A DNA stretch of 64,000 nt from Paraburkholderia monticola. Its GTDB lineage: Bacteria > Pseudomonadota > Gammaproteobacteria > Burkholderiales > Burkholderiaceae. Of this stretch, positions 41,226-49,020 are shown piece after piece. The position numbers were made by a program, and so were the translations under genes. Under the pieces are notes generated by a model. That model saw only the letters and a program-made list of their open reading frames with translations, had not been told where the DNA came from and did not search any database. Location: positions 141,361-205,360 of the forward strand of contig NZ_LRBG01000009.1 in assembly GCF_001580545.1 (NCBI RefSeq), given 5' to 3'. The stretch's first letter is position 1; the number at the start of each line of letters is the position of its first letter.

Positions 41226-42167
41226 TCACGGCGGCGCCTTCCGACGGCACACATCGAGCACCAGTTGCCGTAGCCAACGATGAACCGGATCGGCGTCGAC
41301 GCGCGGATGCCACATTTGCGACACGGTGATTTTCTCGGTTGCCACGGGAAGATCGAATGCGAACACGCTCGCTGACGCCGCAGATTCCCGAATTTCCGAA
41401 TGCGTCTCGGGCAGACCGGCCAGAAACGATGCAGGCACGAGCGCAATCAGATCGGACGCGCGTGCCACCGCGAGCGGCGCGGGAAAACCTGGCACCACGG
41501 CGACCACCTTTCTTTCCAACCCCAACGCGGCCAGCGCGGCATCGACCGGGCCACTGCTATGCCCACGTCGCGAAGCCACGACGTGGCCGAACGCCACATA
41601 CCGTTCGACGCTGACCTCGCCCTCCGATTCAAGCGGATGCCCCTTTCTGACGACACCGATAAAGCGATCCCGGAACAGCGCCTGAATGCGTATTTCCGGT
41701 CCCATCCCGCTTAAGACGCCGATCTCGAGATCCGCCGAACCTTCCCGCAGATGCGTGGGCGTCTTCTCCGTTTTCGGCGTGAAACTGATCCGCACGTTCG
41801 GCGCATGCGCCGTCGCTTCTGCGATCACCGAGGCACCAAATGCTTCGACGAAGCCGTCGTTGGCGCGAATGGTGAAGGTCCGCTGCAGAGTGGGGAAATC
41901 GGGTTCCGTCACCGATGGGCGCAGCAGGGTCTGCGCTTCGCGAACCGCGTCGCGGGCACGTTGACGCAATGCTTCGGCGTGCGGCGTCAGCACCATCTGG
42001 CGGCCCGCGCGAACCAGCAAGGGGTCGCCCGTCGCGTCCCGCAGCCGGGTCAAGGTTCGGCTCATTGCCGACGCGCTCAACCCCAAGCGACGCGCAGCGC
42101 CGACCACGCTGACCTCGGCGAGCAAAACGTCCAACGCAACGAGCAGATTCAGGTCGGGATCGGGCAT
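41226..42167 (-). CDS. LysR family transcriptional regulator
   Basis: A 313-residue LTTR with the N-terminal helix-turn-helix DLNLLVALDVLLAEVSVVGAARRLGLSASAMSRTLTRLR, the DLNLL start being typical of the NodD/LeuO-like branch. The effector domain follows from about residue 95. The ATG at 42167 is chosen because homology starts at PDPDLNLL; ten upstream residues in the same frame are unlike the family. It is divergent from an SDR gene, with a perfect 12-bp split palindrome between them. Confidence 0.92.
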   Translation of the reverse strand: MPDPDLNLLVALDVLLAEVSVVGAARRLGLSASAMSRTLTRLRDATGDPLLVRAGRQMVLTPHAEALRQRARDAVREAQTLLRPSVTEPDFPTLQRTFTIRANDGFVEAFGASVIAEATAHAPNVRISFTPKTEKTPTHLREGSADLEIGVLSGMGPEIRIQALFRDRFIGVVRKGHPLESEGEVSVERYVAFGHVVASRRGHSSGPVDAALAALGLERKVVAVVPGFPAPLAVARASDLIALVPASFLAGLPETHSEIRESAASASVFAFDLPVATEKITVSQMWHPRVDADPVHRWLRQLVLDVCRRKAPP

Positions 42168-42189
42168 GGCCGATCGTAGCACGCAGCAT

Positions 42190-42249
42190 TCATACATGGC
42201 GTCTGGTGCATTTTATAAGTGCATATGTTGCGTCTTCCGCCATGTATGA
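42190..42249. promoter_or_regulatory. Split inverted repeat between LysR and SDR genes
   Basis: TCATACATGGCG (42190-42201) and CGCCATGTATGA (42238-42249) are exact reverse complements, 48 bases centre to centre. The spacer is AT-rich (TTTTATAAG at its middle). Such paired half-sites suit a tetrameric LysR regulator that bends the DNA between its recognition and activation sites. Confidence 0.6.
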
Positions 42250-42307
42250 CGCGTGACTATATTTCGGGACCGGACTTCAACCCGAATTCACTCGAAGGAA
42301 TCGCCCC

Positions 42308-43012
42308 ATGCAACGCACAACCCAGCAAAAAACCGTGCTTCTGATCGGCGCCTCGCGCGGCCTCGGTTTCGCGATGGTCGAGGAGTACCTGAAGCGCGGC
42401 TGGCGAGTCATCGCCACCGGCCGGCAAGACTCCACGACGAAGCTCCTTCAGCTTGCGAAAGCCTCCGGCGGCGCACTCGAAGTTGAAACGGTCGACATCA
42501 CGATGCCTGAGCAGGTCGCCGCATTGCGCGGCCGCCTCGAAGCACGTCCGCTCGACGTGCTGTTCGTGAATGCCGGGGTCAAGAACGACGATCGCGAAAC
42601 GATCGCGGATGTCTCGACCGACGAATTCGTGCGCGTGATGGTGACCAACGCGTTGAGCCCGATGCGCGTCGTCGAGGCGCTGCAGGATCTCGTCGTGCCG
42701 ACCGGCACGATCGGCGTGATGTCGTCGGGGCAGGGCAGCGTCGCCAACAACGAGAACGGCAACTACGAGGTCTATCGCGGCAGCAAGGCCGCGCTCAACA
42801 TGTTCATGCGCAGCTTTGCCGCGCGGCATCGAAGCGATGCCAGAACCTTGCTGCTGATGGCGCCCGGTTGGGTGCGAACCGATATGGGCGGCCCGGACGC
42901 GCGTTTGGGCATCGACGAAAGCATCCCGAACCTGGTCAGCACGATCGACGCTTACGACGGCCGCGCCGGTTTGCACTACCTCGACTACCTCGGCAGAGTG
43001 GTCCCGTGGTGA
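42308..43012 (+). CDS. Short-chain dehydrogenase/reductase
   Basis: A 234-residue classical SDR. The Rossmann motif is GASRGLG at 19-25; an Arg at the end of the second strand (IATGR) favours NADPH. The active site shows Ser (MSSGQGS) and YRGSK. The substrate is unknown. AAGGAA precedes the ATG. It is divergent from the LysR gene and is the likely target of that regulator. Confidence 0.9.
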   Translation: MQRTTQQKTVLLIGASRGLGFAMVEEYLKRGWRVIATGRQDSTTKLLQLAKASGGALEVETVDITMPEQVAALRGRLEARPLDVLFVNAGVKNDDRETIADVSTDEFVRVMVTNALSPMRVVEALQDLVVPTGTIGVMSSGQGSVANNENGNYEVYRGSKAALNMFMRSFAARHRSDARTLLLMAPGWVRTDMGGPDARLGIDESIPNLVSTIDAYDGRAGLHYLDYLGRVVPW

Positions 43013-43071
43013 GCGGCGGTACGCGATAATGATTTGTTGCTTTTCCATCGACCCTCGACCCGCTCCCCGCC

Positions 43072-43917
43072 ATGACCATCGACCGCCCCGATCCTCCCCT
43101 CGACGCCCTCGAACTCGGCGGCTCCGTCTGGTTTCAGGCGGGCACGCAGACGCTCGGCGGCGCGGCGCGCATCGCGCTGCTGGCGGCGATCGGCGAAACC
43201 GGTTCGATCACGAGCGCGGCGAAGGCCGTCGGCATCAGCTACAAAGGCGCCTGGGATGCCGTCGACACGATGAACAACCTCGCCGGCGAACCGCTCGTCG
43301 TGCGTCTGACCGGCGGCAAGGGCGGCGGCGGCACGACGCTCACGCCGCGCGCGGTGAAGCTGATCGAGACGTTTCGCGCGGTCGAGCGCGAGCATCGGCG
43401 CTTTCTCGAGCGCGCGGGCGCGGCGATCGGCGAGGGCTTCGCGACGGACTGGGATCTGATCGGCCGCATCGGCGTGAAGACGAGCGCACGCAATCAGTTC
43501 TATGGCACGGTGTCGGCGATCGCGCGCGGCTCCGTCAACGATGAAGTGTCGCTCGCGCTGCCCGGCGGCCACACGATCGTCGCGGTACTCACGCACGAGA
43601 GCACCGAAGCGCTCGGGCTCGCGGTCGGCGTGCCGGCGTTTGCGCTGATCAAGGCATCGTGGGTCGTGCTGCTCGTTGCGGGTGACGGCAATGGCGATGC
43701 GCCGTTGAAACTGTCGGCGCGCAATCAGTTGCGCGGCACCGTGCAGAGCGTGAAGCGCGGCGCGGTGAACGCTGAAGTGTCGCTCGGGCTGGAAGGCGGC
43801 GCGGTGATCACCGCAGTCGTCACCAATGGCAGCGTCGACACGCTCGGTTTGCACGAAGGCGCGAGCGCGGTCGCGGCGTTCAAGGCGTCGAGCGTGATAC
43901 TGGGCGTGAAGGATTGA
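43072..43917 (+). CDS. modE: ModE-like molybdate-responsive regulator
   Basis: A 281-residue regulator: N-terminal winged helix-turn-helix (about 28-110, ARIALLAAIGETGSITSAAKAVGISYKGAWDAVD) and two molybdate-binding MOP domains (about 143-208, SARNQFYGTVSAI; and about 216-280, SARNQLRGTVQSV). Molybdate-bound ModE normally represses modABC. The gene is convergent with modC, and a plausible ModE box lies upstream of modA. The regulatory protein may also store molybdate, since the local ModC lacks a MOP domain. Confidence 0.93.
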   Translation: MTIDRPDPPLDALELGGSVWFQAGTQTLGGAARIALLAAIGETGSITSAAKAVGISYKGAWDAVDTMNNLAGEPLVVRLTGGKGGGGTTLTPRAVKLIETFRAVEREHRRFLERAGAAIGEGFATDWDLIGRIGVKTSARNQFYGTVSAIARGSVNDEVSLALPGGHTIVAVLTHESTEALGLAVGVPAFALIKASWVVLLVAGDGNGDAPLKLSARNQLRGTVQSVKRGAVNAEVSLGLEGGAVITAVVTNGSVDTLGLHEGASAVAAFKASSVILGVKD

Positions 43918-43955
43918 GTCTTGCCGCGGTGTAACGGTGGCGCATGGCCGCCGGT

Positions 43956-44666
43956 TCAACGAGGCGACGTCTCACCGTGCGCATACCCCGCGAACGGATG
44001 ATCCTCGCGCACGCGGCCATCGCTGACCTGCACGACCTGATCGCCGAATGCGGCGACGTCGTCCGGGTCGTGCGTGATCAGCACCATCGGAATATCGAGC
44101 CGCGTTTGCAGGTCCGATAGCTCGCGCCGCATGCGCTCGCGCAGCGCGCTATCGAGCGCGGAAAACGGCTCGTCGAGCAGCAGCAGGCGCGGCTGCGAAA
44201 CCAGCGCCCGGGCGAGCGCGACACGCTGCTTCTGCCCGCCCGACAACTGCACCGGATGATTGCCGGCCACGCCCTTCAACTCGAGCGCGTCGAGCCAGTA
44301 ATCGACCTTCGGATGCGCGCCGCGCGCACGTGGATTGAGCCAGCCCTGGCGCAGCCCGAAGCCGATGTTCTGCCGCACGTTCAGATGCGGAAACAGCGCG
44401 TAGTCCTGAAACAGATACGCGATCTTGCGCGCCTGCGGCTTCTGGTCGACGCCGGCCGCGCTGTCGAACAGCGTGGTGCCGTGCAGCGTGATCGTCCCTT
44501 CGTCCGGACGCAGCAGCCCGGCGATCGCCTGCAAGGTCAGGCTCTTGCCCGCGCCCGACGGCCCGAACAGCACGAGCCGCTGCGTGTTCGCGCTGAACGC
44601 GACGTCGAGCGTGAACCGCCGCTCGGCGGTCTCGAAGGTCTTGCGGATGGCGACGTCGAGCGGCAT
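43956..44666 (-). CDS. modC: Molybdate ABC transporter ATP-binding protein (short form)
   Basis: ABC ATPase of 236 residues that powers molybdate uptake with ModB. Walker A GPSGAGKS, signature LSGGQKQRVALARAL and Walker B LLLLDEPFSALD are all intact. E. coli ModC is about 350 residues, with a C-terminal MOP (TOBE) domain that senses molybdate; that domain is missing here, and the frame ends cleanly. The gene follows modB after 1 base, so the two are coupled. Trans-inhibition by molybdate is therefore not expected through ModC. Confidence 0.93.
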   Translation of the reverse strand: MPLDVAIRKTFETAERRFTLDVAFSANTQRLVLFGPSGAGKSLTLQAIAGLLRPDEGTITLHGTTLFDSAAGVDQKPQARKIAYLFQDYALFPHLNVRQNIGFGLRQGWLNPRARGAHPKVDYWLDALELKGVAGNHPVQLSGGQKQRVALARALVSQPRLLLLDEPFSALDSALRERMRRELSDLQTRLDIPMVLITHDPDDVAAFGDQVVQVSDGRVREDHPFAGYAHGETSPR

Positions 44667-44667
44667 C

Positions 44668-45342
44668 TCAGCGGGACCTCAGAAGCGTGTGCTGCGGCAC
44701 GAGGCGTCCCGCGAGCAGCAGGATCGTCACGCACGCGACCGAAGTCACGAGCACGAGGAAGTTGGCGGTGCTGTCGTCGCCGGCTTGCACGGCTGCATAG
44801 ACTGCGACCGACAGCGTCTGCGTGCGGCCCGGCAAGTTACCCGCGATCATCAGCGTCGCGCCGAACTCGCCGAGCGCGCGCGCGAAGGCGAGCAGGCCGC
44901 CGGCGAGGATGCCGCGCGCGGCGAGCGGCAGCGTCACGCGGAAAAACACCGCGGCTTCGCTGACGCCGAGCGTGCGCGCCGCGCGCTCCAATTGCGGATC
45001 GACACCTTCAAAGGCGGCGCGCGCCGACTTCAGCACGAGCGGAAACGCGACCACCGTCGATGCAATCACCGCGCCTTGCCACGTGAACACGAGCTGAATG
45101 TCGAAGCGGTCGAGCCATGCGCCGATCACGCCGCGCCGGCCGAGCAGCACGAGCAGGTAGTAGCCGAGCACGGTGGGCGGCAGCACGAGCGGCAGCATCA
45201 GCAGCGAGTCGATCACGTCGCGCGCGCCGGAGCGCCAGCGCGACAGACCGAGTCCCGCCGCGACGCCGAGCACGAGATTGAGCGCGGTGGCCCAGCCCGC
45301 AACCTTCAGCGAGAGCAGCAGCGGAACCCAGGCCTGTTCCAT
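44668..45342 (-). CDS. modB: Molybdate ABC transporter permease
   Basis: Inner-membrane permease of 224 residues with about five transmembrane helices. The binding-protein-dependent transport (EAA-like) loop is AARTLGVSEAAVFFRVTLPLAARGI. The start MEQAWVPLLLSLKVAGWATALN is typical for ModB. It is 22 bases downstream of modA and 1 base ahead of modC, the usual ModABC order. Confidence 0.95.
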   Translation of the reverse strand: MEQAWVPLLLSLKVAGWATALNLVLGVAAGLGLSRWRSGARDVIDSLLMLPLVLPPTVLGYYLLVLLGRRGVIGAWLDRFDIQLVFTWQGAVIASTVVAFPLVLKSARAAFEGVDPQLERAARTLGVSEAAVFFRVTLPLAARGILAGGLLAFARALGEFGATLMIAGNLPGRTQTLSVAVYAAVQAGDDSTANFLVLVTSVACVTILLLAGRLVPQHTLLRSR

Positions 45343-45364
45343 GAGCGTGTGCCTTGTCGGTGAA

Positions 45365-46138
45365 TCAATGCGCGGGCTTGAAGCCGTACTTCGCGAGCAC
45401 CGCCTGGCCGGCCGGCGACAGCACGAAATCGATGAAGGCCTGGGCGTCGGCTGCGTGACGGCTGCCTTCGACCTGCGCGATCGGATAGGTGATCGGCGTT
45501 TGCGTCGGCAGGCTCAGCGCGACCTTGACCTTGTCGGGCATGATCGCGGCGTCCGTGCCGAACACGAAGCCGGCGTCGACCTCGCCGCGTGCGACGTAAT
45601 CGAGGCTCTGACGCACGTTCGACGCGAGCACCGCCTTCGCGCTGACCGCGTCCCACACGCCCGCGGCCTGTAGCGCGCCCTGCGTGTAGCGGCCCACCGG
45701 GACCGATGCCGGATCGCCGAACGCGACGCGCTTCACGTTCGCGGTCGTCAGCGCGTTGAGGTCGGCGGGCGCGAAATGACTGTCGGCCGGCACGATCAGC
45801 ACCAGCGAGTTGGCGGCGAAGTCGCGCCGCGAGGCCGGCACGATCACCTTCTCCGCGGCGGCCTTGTCCATGGCCTTCTGATCCGCCGACGCGAACACGT
45901 CGGCCGGCGCGCCTTTGACGATCTGCTGCATCAACACGTCGGACGCGCCGAAGTTGAACAGAACCTTGGTGCCGGGACGCTGCTGCTCGAACGCGTCGCC
46001 GACCGCCTTGAACGCATTGGTCAGGCTGGCGGCGGCCGAGACCACCAGTTCATCGGCGTGGGCATTCACGCTGACCACAACGGAGACGGCGGCTGCGACG
46101 CACAGCGCGTATTGCTTCAGATGGCGAGAGAGTGTCAT
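45365..46138 (-). CDS. modA: Molybdate-binding periplasmic protein
   Basis: A 257-residue solute-binding protein with a signal peptide of about 27 residues (ALCVAAAVSVVVSVNAHA). The mature start ELVVSAAASLTNAF is characteristic of ModA, and the ligand contacts expected in this family (Ser in AAASLTNA, Ser/Thr in NFGASDVL) are present. It delivers molybdate or tungstate to ModBC. First gene of modABC; a ModE-box-like site is 52 bases upstream. Confidence 0.95.
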   Translation of the reverse strand: MTLSRHLKQYALCVAAAVSVVVSVNAHADELVVSAAASLTNAFKAVGDAFEQQRPGTKVLFNFGASDVLMQQIVKGAPADVFASADQKAMDKAAAEKVIVPASRRDFAANSLVLIVPADSHFAPADLNALTTANVKRVAFGDPASVPVGRYTQGALQAAGVWDAVSAKAVLASNVRQSLDYVARGEVDAGFVFGTDAAIMPDKVKVALSLPTQTPITYPIAQVEGSRHAADAQAFIDFVLSPAGQAVLAKYGFKPAH

Positions 46139-46189
46139 GAAGGACCTGGTGTCTGACGTGGACGGGAAGCAGTGGCTTAAAAACGTTAT

Positions 46190-46213
46190 CGTAATATATG
46201 CGCGGTTATAGCG
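46190..46213 (-). promoter_or_regulatory. Candidate ModE box
   Basis: CGTAATATA (46190-46198), 7 bases, then TTATAGCG (46206-46213). This resembles the palindromic ModE consensus with CG-TATA half-sites, but the left half has mismatches. It is placed to overlap the modA promoter region. Confidence 0.5.
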
Positions 46214-46238
46214 GTGGGTGCGCCAGCGATTCGGCGCA

Positions 46239-46263
46239 GTGCTTCACGCAGGGCGTGAAGCAC
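46239..46263. terminator. Perfect 11-bp hairpin between modA and the PAP2 gene
   Basis: GTGCTTCACGC (46239-46249) and GCGTGAAGCAC (46253-46263) are exact reverse complements with a 3-base loop. It lies 66 bases after the PAP2 stop and may stop readthrough into modABC. No U-tract follows, so it is not a standard intrinsic terminator. Confidence 0.45.
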
Positions 46264-46329
46264 GACCGAAGCGCTACGAAACTGTCAGGGAGGCTTGAAA
46301 TAGCGCCGGGAGGAGAGGCGCAAGTGTGC

Positions 46330-47031
46330 TCAGATGTCCGACGCGGTGGCCGGCTCCAGCGTATTGAAGGTTTGCGACAGCGGCGCGGCCCCGGGACCGA
46401 TGTCGCGCACGGCCTTCCATTTGGCGCGGATGAACGGCCGGTCGTGGCCGGAGACCTTCAGCGCGATGTGCGTAACCCAGCGCTGCGTCGGCACGTGCAC
46501 GCCGTGCATCGCGATGGCCAGCACCATCATGCTGACGGCGACCGGCAGCGCGGACAGCCGGCCCGGCTCCGCATCCCACGCGATGCGCACGAACACGAGG
46601 GCGGCGAGCGCGCCGACGATGCAGCCGGTCACCGCTTCGGACGGCGAATGCGCGCTCAGCACGACGCGCGACAAGCCCACTGCAAGGCCGGCGGCAAGCC
46701 CCGCCAGCACGCCGAGCAGCCGGATCGAGCGACGCGCGGGCAATAACATCAGAAACAGCACGACGGGATAGACGGCCGTGGACAGCATGGAGTGACCGCT
46801 GACGCCGGTGAAATCGAGCTCACGCACGCCGACACCCCAGCCTAGGAAGGCGAGCTTGGTCACGGTCACGACGCCGATCGCCGTGCCGAGCAGGGCGAGC
46901 CAGCAGGCTGCGAGCCGCCAGGAGTAGCCGACCGCCAACCACAGCGCAATGGCGAGCGCAAGCGGCAGCGTCATGCCTGCGCCGCCGAGGCTGGTGATCG
47001 AATACCACAGGTGGATCGGTAAATCGGGCAT
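46330..47031 (-). CDS. PAP2-like phosphatase family membrane protein
   Basis: A 233-residue membrane protein with about five to six hydrophobic helices. The PAP2 motifs are partly kept: VSGHSMLSTA (motif 2 with GHS) and GLSRVVLSAHSPSEAV (motif 3 with SR and H), but the last acid is Glu instead of Asp, and the first motif (KLAFLGWGVGVREL) has a changed spacing and no RP. It may act on a lipid phosphate; given the altered motif 1 the activity is uncertain. The ATG at 47031 is chosen by homology over 47130. Divergent from the esterase gene. Confidence 0.75.
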   Translation of the reverse strand: MPDLPIHLWYSITSLGGAGMTLPLALAIALWLAVGYSWRLAACWLALLGTAIGVVTVTKLAFLGWGVGVRELDFTGVSGHSMLSTAVYPVVLFLMLLPARRSIRLLGVLAGLAAGLAVGLSRVVLSAHSPSEAVTGCIVGALAALVFVRIAWDAEPGRLSALPVAVSMMVLAIAMHGVHVPTQRWVTHIALKVSGHDRPFIRAKWKAVRDIGPGAAPLSQTFNTLEPATASDI

Positions 47032-47316
47032 GGCGGGAGCGCGACGCGGGTCGCGTGAAATCGGGTTGGTGGGAATCGGCGCGCGGCCGGTACGAAACGG
47101 CGATACGGCCCGGATCGACACTACGAACATTCACCGCCAGTATAGTCGGGTGTCGCGCGACGGTCTTGCGGCGCACGGCGCTTTTTGCACGCCGAGTGTG
47201 GGCTGCCGAACGGGCATCGATCCTGTTTGACGGCAGGGCGACAGCAAGGTTCGCCGCGGTGGAAATCGAGGTGGCGAGCCCAGCCGTTGTTCAGCAACGC
47301 ATGAAGAATGATGTTA

Positions 47317-47331
47317 TTGTGCATTGCACAA
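47317..47331. promoter_or_regulatory. Perfect palindrome upstream of the PHB-depolymerase-like gene
   Basis: TTGTGCATTGCACAA has two exact 7-base arms around a single T, 60 bases before the esterase ATG. TGC-containing dyads are known for PhaR, the repressor of polyhydroxybutyrate granule genes, so it may be a PhaR site; this is inferred from context. Confidence 0.45.
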
Positions 47332-47390
47332 CTTCATGTGATCCGCTGTTTTTGGGTCCTATTTGCCCCCTTTTTGCGAGGTTATCGCCG

Positions 47391-48569
47391 ATGGCAAAAA
47401 GCCTGTCGAAAATCTGGCTGCGCGGTTTGAAGCGCCTGCTCGCGATCCAAACCGAACACGCGCAAAAAACCGCCAAGCGAGTCCAGGCGCGACCCGTTCG
47501 CGCCGCCACCACCAAGCCGTCGAGCAAGGTTCATCCACCCAAGCCGACTGTCGCGCTGCGCAAGCCCGCGAAACGCGAAGCGCCGCGCGAGTCGCGGGTG
47601 CGGCCGCGCGCGGCTGCGTGGGCGAGCGGCGCGTGGACGCGCTCGTTCCATTCCGCGCCGGCCGCGCCGGGCCGGCTCGTCAACCACCTGCAGTACGGGC
47701 TCTATATTCCGTCCGGGCACGCGCACGAGGCGATGCCGCTTGTCGTGATGCTGCACGGCTGCACGCAGTCGATCGACGAATTCGCCGAAGGCACGCGCAT
47801 GAACCTGCTCGCCGACCGCTACGGCTTCGCGGTCGTGTATCCCGAGCAGTCGAAGCACGCCCACTCGCACCGCTGCTGGCACTGGTACGACGCCGGCGAC
47901 AATGCGGGCGGCGCGGAGGCGCGCGCGGTCGTGTCGCTGGTGGATGCGCTGGTCGCGCAACACGGTTTTGACCGCGAGCGCGTCTACGTGGCTGGGATTT
48001 CGGCGGGCGCGGGGCTGACGGCGCTGTTGGCGGTCAAGTACCCGGAGCATTTTGCCGCAGTCGCGCTGCATTCCGGCCCCGCTTTCGGCGAGGCCCGCTC
48101 CGGCGTTACCGCGATGGATGTGATGCGGCGCGGCGCGCGACGCGAGCCGGTCGAGCTCGTCGACGCAACGACCAACGTCGCGCAGTATCCGGGCATGCCG
48201 GCGCTGATCGTCCACGGCGACGCCGATCACGTGGTCACGCCGGTCAACGCGGACCAGTTGGCCACACAGTTCCTGCGCCTGAACCGCCTCATCGACGCAA
48301 ATGGCGAGCGCAAATCCGGCGAGACGCGCGAAGACCGCAAGAACGGCGTGGTGATGCGCGACTACGTACGCGGCGGCCGGCGCGTGGTGCGGGTTTGTCG
48401 CGTGCAGGGGCTCGGCCACGCATGGGCCGGCGGCGACGACGCGCTGCCGTTCCACTCGTCCAAGGGACCGGACGCGAGTGCCATGCTGTGGGAGTTTTTC
48501 AAGCATCAGCGTCGTACGGACGCGGGCCGCATCGCGGAAGGACTGGCGGCGTCGTCAGCCGGGCGGTAG
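47391..48569 (+). CDS. PHB depolymerase family esterase
   Basis: An alpha/beta hydrolase of 392 residues in the PHB depolymerase esterase family. The lipase box is GISAGAGLTA, the oxyanion region VVMLHGCTQSIDEFAEGT, and later IVHGDADHVVTPVN and GLGHAWAGGDD supply Asp and His. There is no signal peptide, so it should be cytoplasmic or granule-associated. Residues 1-90 are a basic amphipathic/Lys-Pro-rich extension (KIWLRGLKRLLAIQ, then many K, R and P) not needed for catalysis. It might tether the enzyme to granules or polyanions. The substrate is unproven. Confidence 0.85.
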   Translation: MAKSLSKIWLRGLKRLLAIQTEHAQKTAKRVQARPVRAATTKPSSKVHPPKPTVALRKPAKREAPRESRVRPRAAAWASGAWTRSFHSAPAAPGRLVNHLQYGLYIPSGHAHEAMPLVVMLHGCTQSIDEFAEGTRMNLLADRYGFAVVYPEQSKHAHSHRCWHWYDAGDNAGGAEARAVVSLVDALVAQHGFDRERVYVAGISAGAGLTALLAVKYPEHFAAVALHSGPAFGEARSGVTAMDVMRRGARREPVELVDATTNVAQYPGMPALIVHGDADHVVTPVNADQLATQFLRLNRLIDANGERKSGETREDRKNGVVMRDYVRGGRRVVRVCRVQGLGHAWAGGDDALPFHSSKGPDASAMLWEFFKHQRRTDAGRIAEGLAASSAGR

Positions 48570-48606
48570 CGGCGCAGCAACACCTCGGAAAAATGAACAG
48601 TAGCGT

Positions 48607-48658
48607 AACCCTAGGGTTTTCCCTATAATACGGGTTATCCCTTAGGCGTAAACGCCTA
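48607..48658 (+). promoter_or_regulatory. Promoter and hairpin leader of the DUF3563 gene
   Basis: A perfect 12-bp palindrome AACCCTAGGGTT (48607-48618) lies 5 bases before a perfect -10 TATAAT (48624-48629). The leader that follows has GGG-TTAT-CCC (48632-48641) and the hairpin TAGGCG-TAAA-CGCCTA (48643-48658), ending 12 bases before the GAGGTG ribosome site. This suggests an operator at the promoter and a structured 5' leader. Confidence 0.55.
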
Positions 48659-48680
48659 GCTTTCATTGCCGAGGTGAACC

Positions 48681-48863
48681 ATGTATCTGATCAGCCGCCT
48701 GTTCCTGTTTCTGACCAAGTCGCCCGACCAACTCGCGAAAGAGCGTGCTGACGCCTATCTCGCCGAAGCGACCGACCTCTACGACCTCGAATTCCGTATG
48801 CGCAAGCTCGATCGCGAAGCGAACGTGCGTCAGCCGTCGTGGATGAGCCAGCACTACGGCTAA
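48681..48863 (+). CDS. DUF3563 family small protein
   Basis: A 60-residue protein starting MYLISRLFLFLTK, with the DUF3563 pattern: a short hydrophobic N-terminus and then a charged helix (KERADAYLAEATDLYDLEFRMRKLDRE). Function unknown. The GAGGTG ribosome site is 4 bases from the ATG, and the leader is structured, which suggests the gene is expressed strongly or in a regulated way. The small size and repeated presence in Burkholderia suggest a conserved accessory role, but none can be named. Confidence 0.8.
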   Translation: MYLISRLFLFLTKSPDQLAKERADAYLAEATDLYDLEFRMRKLDREANVRQPSWMSQHYG

Positions 48864-48878
48864 GCCGACTGCCTGCCT

Positions 48879-48890
48879 GATAACGTTATC
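48879..48890. other. Perfect palindrome after DUF3563
   Basis: GATAACGTTATC, flanked by CC-T and G-GG so that the dyad reaches 18 bp with one mismatched pair, lies 15 bases after the DUF3563 stop. It has no loop, so it is more like a protein-binding site than a terminator. Confidence 0.4.
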
Positions 48891-49020
48891 GGGCTGTAGC
48901 AATCAGAACATCGGCGCGTGGTGAGGCGCCGGTGTCGGGGCGAGCCGCCAGGGCTGTCGTCCGGATCGCGAAATCCTCTTCACCGTCTTACGGCCTTTGC
49001 GCCCGCTCAGCCGAGTACGC

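Noticed and set aside
43956..44666. modC as a truncated pseudogene
   Set aside because: All ABC motifs are complete and the stop is clean with no MOP-like sequence following, so it is a natural short form.
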